Assembly (NCBI GenBank): GCA_030068145.1
Contig: JAPJBO010000106.1
Span: forward strand, 310,001-374,000
Direction: 5' to 3'
Length of the DNA: 64,000 nucleotides
From: Diplonema papillatum
Taxonomy: Eukaryota; Euglenozoa; Diplonemea; Diplonemida; Diplonemidae
Of this stretch, positions 31,301 through 40,800 are shown in pieces. The first letter of the stretch is position 1, and each line of letters starts with the position of its first letter. The notes under the pieces were generated by a model, which had not been told where the DNA came from, made no database searches, and saw only the letters and a list, made by a program, of their open reading frames with translations. The position numbers and the translations under genes were made by a program.

Positions 31301-34300
31301 TGCGCTCATGAGCCCCTTGTCCCTGTCAGACATCAGGGTGAACCCCTCGGGCAGGAGCTCCTTCAGCTGCACGAGGAACGAGGTCCACGATGCAGTGTCC
31401 TCGGTCTGGCCCAGAGCATAAGCGATGGGGACGACCTTCTGCATGGGGTCGAGGACCACAGCTACGAACAAAACACCACCGTGTGTCAGGTGGGTTCCGT
31501 CCACCGACACGAACATCGCGGAGCGTGCTGCATGAACACAAGCTCCAAAAGCGAGGAACGCGAATCCGAAGACGTCCCACGGGTTGGCGTCCTCTTCTGT
31601 CGCGACGCCGGGCTTTGTGTCGATGCTTCTGCATCTGCAACACATTTGACGGCTGCAAAGCAAGCTCGGAGCTTCCGAAACCCCGATGCAGCGTCCAGCC
31701 CCGTCTCCTGCAGCGCTTGCGCTTTCGCCAACCGCGCCACCTTGCTTGTGATGGTGACGCCGTTTGTGCGCATCGACGCAACGATGCCTTTCACCGACAG
31801 ATCCGGCTCCGCCTCGACATGGGCCGCTATCCGCCGGGTCACCCACTCCGAGTGCAGGCGGCCCAGCTCGTTGGCCTTCTCATCGCCCGAGCCTGTCGTG
31901 AAAACGCAGGAGTGGGCGTCAGCTCGGGACACGTGATACGTCTCTGTATCGGCGTGGAGCATGGCGGTGCACTTGAACGCGCACGCCCCGCCTTTGGATG
32001 TCGTTCCCGAGCACTCAAAGCGGACGCGTCCCTTCTCCTTCCTCCTCCGCACCAGACACCGACCGGTGGCCACAGCTTCCTCCACGACCGCGTCAGTGAA
32101 GTCAGCGGCAGTTGCGTACTGCCCACCCACAACGGCACATCCGGCAGGATTCACCTCCACAGGCATCGCATCTGTAGCTGTCTGACTCCGAGGGAGTGGG
32201 GCCGAAGGACCAGCAGCAGCAGCAGGAGAGGGCCCAGACAGAGGAACAGCAGGAGCGGCCCCGGACAATGAAGCTGAAGGAACAGCAGCAGCTGCAGGAG
32301 AGGGCCCAGACAGTGAAGCCGAAGGAACAGCGGCAACAGGTGCAGGACTGGGACGACTAAGGCACTGAAGAAGCACACGGTGGAGAATGGCCGGAGGCAA
32401 CCCTGCCCCAACATAAGGAGCGAGATCAGCATCGCCTGCGTAAACGCTGATATCACATATGTCCTGCACTGATGCGATGGGCAGCAGAAGGTTATACAGG
32501 GCCCCGATTGTGGAAACTGCGCAATCGCATACAATTTTTGATCCGAATTCTGGTCCAAATTTTGGTCCCTATTTTTGGTCCAAACTTTGGGTCCGAATTT
32601 TTGGTCCGAATTTTGGTCCGAATTTGGGGTTCGAATTTTGGTCCGAATTTTGGTCCGAATTTTGGTCCGAATTTTGGTCCGAATTTTGGTCCGAATTTTG
32701 GTCCGAATTCTGGTCCGAATTTTGGTCCGAATTTTTGGTCCGAATTTTTTGGTGAAAAATAGCTATTTTTTACCGGTAAATAAGGGGAAGGTGCTTTAGG
32801 CGGATATGCCATCGTCCACACGTAGGACCAAAGCACACGCCCGCGTTCGGAATGTCCACCCCCTCAACTTCTCTCACGATCGCATCGATCACGAGATTGA
32901 ACAGCGTTGGGGCCAATGTGTCCCCTTGGAGGACGCCCGAGCAAAGCTCGATGGCCTCAGTTAGGCCATGTGGTGTGCGAACCTGTGTTGTCGCCCCACG
33001 GTATGTACTACTGATAGCACTCCGGAGCGAATCCGGTACACCGTAGGCTCCGAGAAGCTTTTCCAATGCGGACCAGAAAACGCTGTCGAAAGCGGTCGAA
33101 AAGTCTTCGAACACTAAAAAAGCTTCGCCTTCCTTTTCCATCCTGATCTGCTGTACTACGCTTCTCAGGCAGAGGACGTGTTCAGACGTGCCCCTGCCCG
33201 GCCTTCCCCCATTCTGTGTTGGAAGAAGGACGCTGTCAACTTGCCCAACTTGGTCACGTAGGGCCTGCCGGATCCTCCCTCGCAGTACTGCGTTGTACAG
33301 CTTCCCGCAGCACGATGCGAGGGTGATTTGGCGGTAGTTCCCTAAATCACGCCGGTTGCCTTTCTTGTACCGCGGTTGGGTCTCCGACCGCATCCACTCT
33401 GCAGGCGGTGCCTGCATGTACGCCTCCCGACAAAACTCGGTGAACTTTTCTTGTACGTCAGGGACGCGCAGGAATGCATTCGGAACTCCATCCGGACCGG
33501 CCGCCTTGCTCCAACGCGACCTCGGCATGGCGAACACTGAGGAGATCCGGGAGCTGATGGCAGACAGGGTAGCATGGGACGCGAAGGTCCAGCGGGTGGT
33601 GGAGGCCACCAGGCAGAGAACCGTGCGGCCGCCGCGGAAGACGCGGAAAGGCATGAAGGCACGTGGGACCGGATCCGGACGACCCCGGAAGCGCGTGATC
33701 TCGCAGGCTGCGCGGCGCATGCGCAAGGTGAATGCGCTGAAGTACATCGACCAACTCATTTTTGCGGCACCGACCTGCCACGTTCAAGCTTGCTCCGACC
33801 ACTGCACCCTCTGCCGACACTCGCTAGCCGTCGACGCTCATGACGGCAGCCCCATCCTGAAGTGCAAATACTGCCGACGCGTCACTGCTGCTGTGTGCGC
33901 TCGGATTGGCGCCGCTCAAGCGGCCACCTTATGTCACTCGTTCGTTTGTAAAGATTGCTCCGTTCTTCTCCCTGACTTGTTCCCGGATTAGGATGACACA
34001 TGCTACTTCTACTACACAAAGATGTAAAAAAGAAGGTGTAATGCCCTTATATCCCACTCAAAACAAATTTTGTGCCCTTATATCCCAAACTGGGAAATAT
34101 AGACGATAAAAAGGCTAAAAAAACTCCGGGCGAGGGAATTGAACCCGAGACTGCTCGCCCTGGACCCCACTGCTTGTTGGCTCGACCATGAAGAGTCCTA
34201 CGGTGGCACCCGACAAATCGTCTTCGTGTATCAGGTACACGGTCGATACAGGCTCTTCGACGGGGTGATGCGTGAACATCGTGAGCCTTGGTTGCTCTGC

Positions 34301-37109
34301 TTCTGGGACCTGGAAGACAGAGATGAGGACAATCTTCACCTTGAATACAATTGCCGCCAGGAGAACGGCCTCGGTGCTGGCCCACGCTCGATGTGCAGAT
34401 TGCACCCGAACCGAAAGCGCTCTTGTCTCCGGTTCCAAGTTCTGCACCTCTTGGAAAAGGATAGTGCGCAATGTGCGCGATCCACGGCCGTAAATTGCGG
34501 GTTTGCGGGTTTGCAGAGAAGAACATGTTCTGACTGTTCGGGACGTTAGCCAGACAGCTGTAAAAGCAGTCGCCATCACCAGGGACCAGGACCAGTTCCG
34601 TTCCAGTGGTCTGCACCCAGGTCAGAGCACGGGACTGATACGGCTTTTGTTCGTTGGCCGGGGGTTTGCCAGTGGAGGTTCCCTTGGTGACGTTGGTCCT
34701 TCCAGGTTTGGACGCTGGAGGCTTGGTAGGTTTCTGATCTTTCTGCCCTTTTTTCCATTTGGGCTTTGGCACCGGCGGTGCTTCTTCTCCCGAATCTGCG
34801 GGCTCTTGGCACTTCGAATCTTGCTCCGTGTCTTGGTCCTGTTTGCTGTCTTTTTTTGCAGGCAGAGGCGGATTCGTGCAGGTGACCTTGTAATGTCCCT
34901 CGCCACCGCACCTGACACAGGTAACCTTTCTCTTTTTGGCGCCTTTGAATGGCAAGTCGTCGTCGTCGACGATCTCACCCCGGCTTGGGATGCGCTTCTC
35001 TTTTGGTCGGCCTGAGGGATTCTTGTGACGGGGGGGTGCAAGATTGTCCAGTGCGAGGGTTTTTACGTCCAGCACAGTCGGGACACTGACGTCGTAAAAT
35101 GACCGCAGGGATTCCACGGTGTAGAGGGCGTCGACAAGGGACAAGGGATGCACCTTTCGCTGTCCGCACACACACACAATGTGAACGCACGGAAGCTGCG
35201 ACACGTGTTGCCCAACACAGGTGCACTTGTAGATGGCGCCCTTGTTCAAAACGCGCACCCTTTGCTGCCGTCCGCTTTTCGCTTCCTTTACCTCGTACTC
35301 CCCACGCCTTTTTGTCCCGAGGGCAAGTTTTTTTCACGAGACGAGCCCGAGGGCGAGTCGAGTGAAAAAAACTTGCCCGAGGGACAAAAAGGCCCCTTGA
35401 CCGGTACAACGTAATTTTTTTACCGGCTGGATTTTTTTTGCCTGCCGCTGAACAGCTGCAATGAGGCCCAGGAGCAAAAGGAAACGGAATGAGCATTCCT
35501 CACCACAAGACAACATGCTAAAAGGGTTGTGCTAAGAAATTTCCTCTGCGCTGCGGTCGTCTACCAGGTGCTTGAAGAAGGTTGCGTACTGTGCCTCCGT
35601 CGGCTGCTTCTTGGATGGCTTTCCCGAGAGGGGCTTTGGGTACTTGCAGTGAACTTGAATGTAGTCTATGAAGTCCCTCCACACCAACGTGTAACGTTGT
35701 CTGGACTTCTCCGGCAGAGCGCTGTCGCTTCTTTCGCCTTCAGAGCTTTCGGGACTGGAGTCGCTGACTCCTTCTTTCTTCATCTTCGGCATTTTGTGGT
35801 CTTGTTTCCTTTAATCCTGTAGGTGTTGCTATGAAAATGTCTCCAGGGACAAAAAAAAACTTTTTGTCCCTGGAGGGACAAAAAGCTCCCTTATTGTCCC
35901 TCGGCCTCATTGTAGCTGTTCAGCGGCAGGGACAAAAAAAATCCAGCCGGTAAAAAAAAATATTTCTCACCACAATTTTTTTTCCCGAAAAATGATGAAT
36001 GCTGTAACCGAGTCGAGGAGCCACCGCTTTCGAATCCCGTCAGAGGTTTTTTTTCACACAATCAAACAAATTTTGTGCCCTTATATCCCACTCAAACAAA
36101 TTTTGTGCCCTTATCCCAATCTGGGGTATAAGGGCACAATTTTTTTGAAGTGGGATATAAGGGCACAAAATTTGTTTGAAGTGGGATATAAGGGCACAAA
36201 TTTGTTTGGGGTGGGATATAAGGGAAATTTACCAAAAAAGAAGTAGTTAATTTTGAAAAACATGTGGAAAAATGCAAAGATCTGTAAATCCATGTCAAGC
36301 TGGTGAAGACAGTGTTTCCCTTTACATTAGCTTTGGGTTACAGATTCCGGGAACAGACGGAAGCTCTGTGTACAGAAAATCCGTACTCAACTCAAACATA
36401 AACAAGTCTGCTGCCTTTTCGTGTTAGCACATTTGGCTCATAGGGTGACCCAGGACAAGAGAGACCTTTTGGGGTTAATGTAAATGTAACCTTACACAGC
36501 CACGAAGAGTGGGCTCGTTGGCTGAGCCAACTGCAACGGTCTTTGCACGAGGTGATCGAAAAGTGTGATGCAAATGGAACGATTCAACCTCTGCAACCAC
36601 CTAGTCTTGATGTGCTGCAGGCTGCCGTCGACCGAAGCGAACTGGGATCATCACATCGCCTGACAACTCCGAGGCCCGTCATGGAAAGCGAAAAACCGAA
36701 CAACGAAATTCCTGCGTATTCGCTTTTTCGTGCTGTTGATCCATCACAGGCTGTTTCCGCTGAAGATAGTCTGCCTTGCATGCCGACCATCGTTGTTCAA
36801 GGGCGTATCGTACTCAAGGAACCGAGTGCCGACAACAGTCCCCTCCAGCAAGGGGGTTCATTGGCTCTGGATCTCAACGTTGTGGTGCATTCCGAGCCCT
36901 GCTTTGTTCGCCCCGCAGCCTTTCCAACGTGGGTTTCCCAGCAGCTGGCCCGCTTACCACTTCCTCCAGCCATGATACCTTTCAATGCGATTCTAAGAGC
37001 CGACCCCCTGGACTTCCTTCTTCATAATGCGGCACACCGGTCACACCAGCCGCGGCGGATGTTGATCGACCAGGGCGAGAAATATCAAGTCGCAGCTTCA
37101 CTCGCTTAA
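25342..37109 (+). CDS. Two-exon gene of unknown function split by a 10-kb intron
   Basis: Model: join 25,342-26,447 and 36,500-37,109, about 571 residues. The ATG at 25,342 opens a frame with a basic N-terminus (MVKKKAVQ, LKRRKQQ). The donor ATCG|GTATGT at 26,448 leaves two bases of a codon. The acceptor CTTACACAG ends at 36,499 and the next base completes an Arg codon, giving VENR-HEEWARWLSQL. The middle has a helical stretch and DLDKLKELSPEKLVKLFSRL. A YMVFMKHIEDKHK segment follows. I recognise no family. The intron is packed with transposons. The exon pairing is supported by consensus sites and phase only, so the second exon could belong to another gene. Confidence 0.55.
27529..28604. mobile_element. 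Non-autonomous TIR element, 1,076 bp
   Basis: The termini TCACGGATTGGAAACGATCG and the inverted match CGATAGTT...(minus) are flanked by AAGA at 27,525-27,528 and 28,605-28,608. Subterminal palindromes AAAACGATCGTTTT occur on both sides. The interior (27,620-28,490) has only short ORFs without recognisable content. The superfamily is not assignable from the 4-bp duplication. Confidence 0.65.
28624..30200 (+). mobile_element. Non-LTR retrotransposon: AP-endonuclease domain
   Basis: The open frame runs 28,624-30,312, with an ATG at 28,864. The endonuclease shows the expected order of motifs: VASWNARSL, MLQEHQIR (catalytic Glu), VNVYAPHS, VVAGDFNAAL (GDFN), MIDHVCLK and LVSDHKMVEV (SDH). After it comes a typical pre-RT linker (HFRALRR, then PPTISEVAGASRRLK at about 30,120-30,165). 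The frame then runs into antisense of the inverted RT segment, so its last part is not native. A TATATAAGG sequence at 28,615 lies just upstream. The original ORF was one polyprotein, now broken. Confidence 0.82.
30905..32470 (-). pseudogene. MULE transposase, N-terminal and DDE part, frameshifted
   Basis: Read on the minus strand: an N-terminal zinc motif of MuDR/FAR1 type (VRFECSG, C-AFKC, then HVSRADAHSC, near 32,010-31,910), then the transposase core. The core has FVSVDGTHL (first Asp, near 31,505), LMSDRDKGL (second Asp, near 31,330) and the CVNHVVRNVSK His region. The DNA-binding part and the DDE core are in different frames, shifting near 31,640. The SWIM zinc finger expected after the core is absent. 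The fragment sits inside the RT gene. No terminal inverted repeats or target duplication could be pinned down. Confidence 0.78.
32529..32755. repeat. Minisatellite of 12-bp units
   Basis: About 18 imperfect copies of TTTTGGTCCGAA. It lies between the MULE N-terminus and the RT half, so it may derive from the subterminal region of the MULE. Overlapping ORFs rich in WSEF or GPNF are translations of the repeat. Confidence 0.9.
33510..33991 (+). mobile_element. C-terminal domain of the non-LTR element
   Basis: The ORF after the breakpoint reads MANTEEIRELMADRVAWDAKV, which resembles the DR-x2-W motif that follows the RT thumb in many APE-type elements. A basic linker and a Cys-rich end with four CxxC pairs (CSDHC, CRHS, CKYC, CKDC) follow, with a stop at 33,989-33,991. 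The orientation is + like the endonuclease, opposite to the RT between them. An A-rich stretch near 34,022 may be the 3' end of the element. Confidence 0.65.
34115..35300 (-). pseudogene. MULE C-terminus (SWIM, zinc knuckle) fused to OTU-like domain
   Basis: On the minus strand, from 35,300: a SWIM finger, CTC-x8-PCVH (near 35,220-35,170), a GRPKEKRIPSRGE linker and a zinc knuckle CVRCGGEGHYKVTC (near 34,920), all standard for MULE transposase C-termini. A Lys/Pro-rich linker leads to LVPGDGDCFYSC (near 34,585), the Asp/Cys start of an OTU cysteine protease. The remainder (STEAVLLAAIVFKVKIVLISVF) is in a second frame, so there is a frameshift near 34,455. I see no clear HY-type catalytic His at the end. 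The upstream DDE core is missing: a hairpin sits at the break. Ulp1-type proteases are known in some MULEs. An OTU fusion is not one I recall as standard. Confidence 0.7.
34121..34190 (-). repeat. tRNA-like sequence (possible SINE head)
   Basis: On the minus strand a B-box-like GGGTTCAATTCCC (34,134-34,146) is followed by GGAGTTTTTTT, as in a Pol III unit. An A-box-like stretch lies about 40 nt before it. The T arm pairs imperfectly and no acceptor stem forms, so this is not a functional tRNA gene. Confidence 0.35.
35307..35394. repeat. Long hairpin, about 33-nt arms
   Basis: CCTTTTTGTCCCGAGGGCAAG and its inverted copy, both continuing into TTTTTTTCAC/GTGAAAAAAA, flank a loop of about 22 nt. 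It lies exactly where the upstream half of the MULE is missing. The TTTTTGTCCC motif recurs as an inverted repeat at about 35,845-35,885. Confidence 0.7.
35414..35957. mobile_element. TIR element of about 545 bp encoding an 86-residue protein
   Basis: Inverted ends TTTTTTTACCGGCTGGATTT and AAATCCAGCCGGTAAAAAAA continue into CCGCTGAACAGCTGCAATGA and its near-exact complement, so the terminal repeats are about 55 bp. The one ORF inside (minus strand, 35,532-35,792) is listed separately. Confidence 0.7.
35532..35792 (-). CDS. 86-residue protein resembling an integrase N-terminal SAM-like domain
   Basis: After an acidic Ser-rich start it reads RQRYTLVWRDFIDYI, then PTEAQYATFFKHLVDD near the end. 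The Y-x3-W-x2-F...F-x2-HL pattern is like the core-binding domain of tyrosine recombinases. No catalytic domain follows. It may be a truncated Crypton-like protein or a small accessory DNA-binding protein. The similarity is by eye and weak. Confidence 0.45.
   Translation of the reverse strand: MPKMKKEGVSDSSPESSEGERSDSALPEKSRQRYTLVWRDFIDYIQVHCKYPKPLSGKPSKKQPTEAQYATFFKHLVDDRSAEEIS
36061..36224. repeat. Palindromic cluster of CCCTTATATCCCA units
   Basis: Two forward units (CAAATTTTGTGCCCTTATA) are followed by three or four inverted ones (TATAAGGGCACAAATTTG). Two more forward units stand at 34,044-34,094. The pair of clusters brackets the MULE-OTU fragment, so they may be terminal repeats of one element of about 2.2 kb (34,044-36,224). 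Confidence 0.7.
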
Positions 37110-37885
37110 TGTCGGGTGAAACCTGGCGCCTGCTTCCCAGTTTCGTTCTTCTTGTTCTTCTGCGAGCTCTTAGGCCCGCACCTTACAAGAAGCAAAAAGC
37201 AACGTTTCATTTTCGTGGATTGGTGCGGTTGCGAGGAACGTGTCACTTAGTTTGGCGAAAGACCGAGTGCCATGCCTGTTTCAGTTACTTGCACAGTAGC
37301 AGCAGCGAAAAAAGTGAGTTGGCAGCCCTGCCGTGCCTATCGTACGTTTCTTCCGAGACGATGTCGCGATCTCGTGTTTGCCGTGGGCCTTCTCTTTGGT
37401 CGTGTGCGACAGGTCCCGACACTGCGTGCACGTGCCACTGGCGCAGCATGCTACTCGTCCGATGCAATTTGTACATTCTGACTTATAATTATTGCATTGC
37501 CATGCGTTACGAAATCCTGGGGTGGACAGGGACGAGTCTACACCTGGCGAGTTCTACACCGGGCGCGAGTGTAGACGCGCCAGGTGTAAATTTTGTCAAG
37601 GGTGATCTTTGAGTTCAGGGCAGATTGCGCCAAGTGTAGACCCTAGGTGAACAGGCGCATCACACTTCGGAGTCCACTTATCCGGTCTTGCGCACACAGT
37701 ACAAGTGCGGGAGAAAGTACCGGAAACTCTCCGGAGAGATGATACACTAAACCATCGGAACACAAATACAGGAACAAATGAACATGATGAACTCAATGTT
37801 GTCTTCTTAGAAGGCGGTGTGTTGCGGCAAAATTTCTTCGCAGTTAGCTCAGTCTGTAGCGTGGTTTGCGGGTAAATCAGAAACA
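37110..37885. other. Intergenic, small inverted repeat only
   Basis: An inverted repeat TACACCTGGCG/CGCCAGGTGTA lies at about 37,540-37,592, with a related partial copy near 37,632. No ORF or transposon ends are recognisable. The right end should hold the promoter of the gene at 37,886. Confidence 0.45.
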
Positions 37886-40800
37886 ATGCAAGCTATCACT
37901 ATAACAGCTGCTGACGGCGAAATTTATTCTTTTACCAAAGACCTACCGGACAAGGCGTTGTGGTTGCATGAGAAGAAGGTAGGTAATGTTGCCTATGAGC
38001 CCGGAATGGCATGTCTGCGGGTGAACATGCTGGATGGCGGAAATGAGGTCCGGATCCCCCTTCGCGAACGAGGGGAAAAGGCGTACACGCTTTTAAAAAT
38101 GGTTGTAGAAGCCTGCTACACCACTGCCACACCAACCACGATTACCTTTCCGCAAACAAGCACTACCGCGTTTGGACCACCGACACCTTCTCTGCTGGCT
38201 GCAGAGGTGCACAATGACCCTGTACGAGCTGAGTTGCCAACCAACGAGAGTGTCTTCAGCACACATCACGATTCTCATCGCACGTTTTCGTTTTCACCGG
38301 CCCCTGCGAAGTTGGATCTGTCAGCCGAAAGTCCTGTAAGCCAGCGGGTCTCTCCCAAACTGCAACCCGCATCTTCATCCCCAAGAAGCCAGACTTACGC
38401 CTCTCATCACATCACACCAGCCAACACGCAGAAATGGACATCCCCGACTCGAATGAGAAGCCAGACTTCCACCGCTCAACAAATCGCGCCTACCAACACC
38501 CAGAAATGTACATCCCCAACTCGAATGCAGCCGGGGCACATGCCGCCACACGATCGCGAGACTGCGTCTTCGACATTCCTTCGACTCGCAAATCTATTTC
38601 GACACCAACCGTCCTGGGCAATGCCATCCGTACGCGTGGAACATGTGCCCCACAGCGAAAACAACGATGTGTTTCAATCTCGGAAACCAGCTTCCCCAGC
38701 ACCAAACACCACTAGCACCAGCGACCTCAAAAATAGGATCAACACAGCGACACTCACCCCGCAGGGTCGCGAACCACCATTTCCTGGTTACTCTTTTCAT
38801 CCGACTGATCCTGTCTTCAGCGCTCCGTTTAAACAGATTTCTTGCCAGCCTCGTAGTGTGTCACCGACACGAACTGTATCTGTTGCGACTTGTGATGACT
38901 ACAATGGAATTTTCCTAAAAAGTGGAGATCTTCGCAGCACTTCGCCCATTCGGGACTCGCCGAGCCGCACGACACGGCGTGAATATTCGAAAGACCGGGA
39001 TCTGTCACCGCAAAAACCTCTGCTCGTGTCCGCATCTGAAACGCCGATATTTACTGCAAAAACAGCACAGAGACGATTGCCGCGGAGCACCCCACCTGTG
39101 CATCGGTTGCCTCCGGCTGCCAGTGCCGCTTATCCTGCAGTCCAGCACAGCACCAGTGTCGAAGCAAAGGCACATGTCTCGCCTACAGGATCCAATATAT
39201 TCACTGGTGGTGCTCTTGGTTCCCCGCTTCATCAGTCTCGCAGCTCATCACCTTTGCGTACGGCGGCAATATGTCCACAAAGTCTTCTCGACGTGCCTTC
39301 AGCTAGTTGTCCGCAGTACACCGACTCTCATGTATCCCCAAGAGATCGAAAAGCGCCGGAGGCAACTCCACCGTTGGATCCGTTGGCAGCAGTGTATGCT
39401 GTCTTGGCGTGGCAGTCAAGAAACACATCGCCCGGCCGTCTTCGCAACCAAGTCGTCCCATGTCTACCAGAGATGGAGCTGGATGATACTAATTTGGTTT
39501 TTGCCGACAATACCAAGAGTACTGACAGGTCGCCCACAAGAGAACACCGACAAGTTGTACACAATCAGAGTCAGCTACGAAACGCGTCACCCATTCGGCA
39601 GAGTCGTTTTCCTGAAACTCAGGTTGTCTCCCATGCGGTGACAACGCCGGATTTGCCAGAATTCCAGATGGGATCTGCGAGAAAGCGAGAATCAGAATGT
39701 AATGGAGCATTCTCTGCAGGCACAGGCGAGTTTGACAACGATTGCACCGTTGAAGCTGCAGTGGCTTACGCAGCAGCCCTTTCGGATGAGGCAAGAGTCG
39801 AGACCGAGCGTGCTGTTGCGGCTACCATGATCGCCCAGCAAACATCTATTTCTGCTGCGATGGTCGGGTCAGCCGCCGAAATGTCTCAACGTTACTTGGA
39901 CTCCTCCCTCCACCACCTTTTGGCAGCAAGCAAGTCACCGCCTCCCCCCAGTACATGCCTTCTTCGTGAAGCAGAACCCCTTCAAATGCTTGCGGACCAT
40001 CCAATGCACGCCCTTCCTGCCTGTGGGCCTTACCCCTGCGAACCGGAGTGTGCAAACCCGTCCTTTCAACCCCGTGAAAACATCTTGCGGTTCACGCAGA
40101 GTGGTGGCACTCAACAGGTGCATCCAGCGGAATACCACTTCGAAGCAGCCCGGCGAAGCCAGTTCCTTGAAAACATCAGAACGTGGAACCTTCAAACTCC
40201 AGAACTGTTGTCAGAGACCTATGCTTATCCACTCGATTTCATGCCACCAAGTCGTTCAGGCTCGCAGCCCGTACCTATTGCATCTAGTCATGTGCCAAAT
40301 GTAAGTGCACGAACGAACTATCTGCACGGTTCATCTGAACATCGCGCACATGGTTCAATACTCTCTTTCGTTGCTGCCTCAGGCTGCAAACGGGAGTCAC
40401 CTGTGAGGCGTGATTGCTCCCTCGGCGCAGTTGGCCGAGACATGCATTGCCGAAGTCGACTCGACGCACAGGCACCTTTGCCGCTGTCGCATTCAAACCG
40501 TCTCAGCAGCAAAGACGATCGCGGCAGCTTTCCCGCATTAACATCATGTGCAGCTGAAGGATGCGATCGGTCGTCTTCTCCACAACGCCTGACAACGCGA
40601 CGCTCGAACAGTGCTCACCATCAAAAGAAATACGAGTCGAATGCAGCATTGGCACGATCTTACCTCGACAATCACAATCGGAATCGAGGACGCAGAGCTC
40701 ACTCAGCCGAGGCTGGCAGACGTGGTCTTCTACCTCAAAGCAAAGGCTTCTCGCCGAGTCTACCTAACCGATCTTGTGGACCTAAGGAACAGCGAAACGT

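Larger units (their letters stand above)
30200..33510 (-). pseudogene. Inverted reverse transcriptase segment of the same element, interrupted
   Basis: On the minus strand, KAAGPDGVPNAFL, YRQITLASC, FEDFSTAFDSV and GVLQGDTLAPTLFNLVIDAI lie between 33,510 and 32,815. The catalytic FVDD box (near 30,805) and the thumb (KTEVVVLG, YKYLGSML, LSGAETW) lie between 30,905 and 30,200. A MULE fragment and a minisatellite separate the halves. The endonuclease before it and the C-terminus after it are on the + strand, so this segment was inverted in place. A frameshift just before FVDD further inactivates it. Confidence 0.78.

Noticed and set aside
31390-32271. + strand ORFs of 293 and 371 codons at 30,821-32,271
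   Set aside because: They are antisense shadows of the MULE transposase, whose conserved motifs read on the minus strand.
32459-32836. ORFs with WSEF, RILV or GPNF repeats
   Set aside because: They are six-frame readings of the 12-bp minisatellite.
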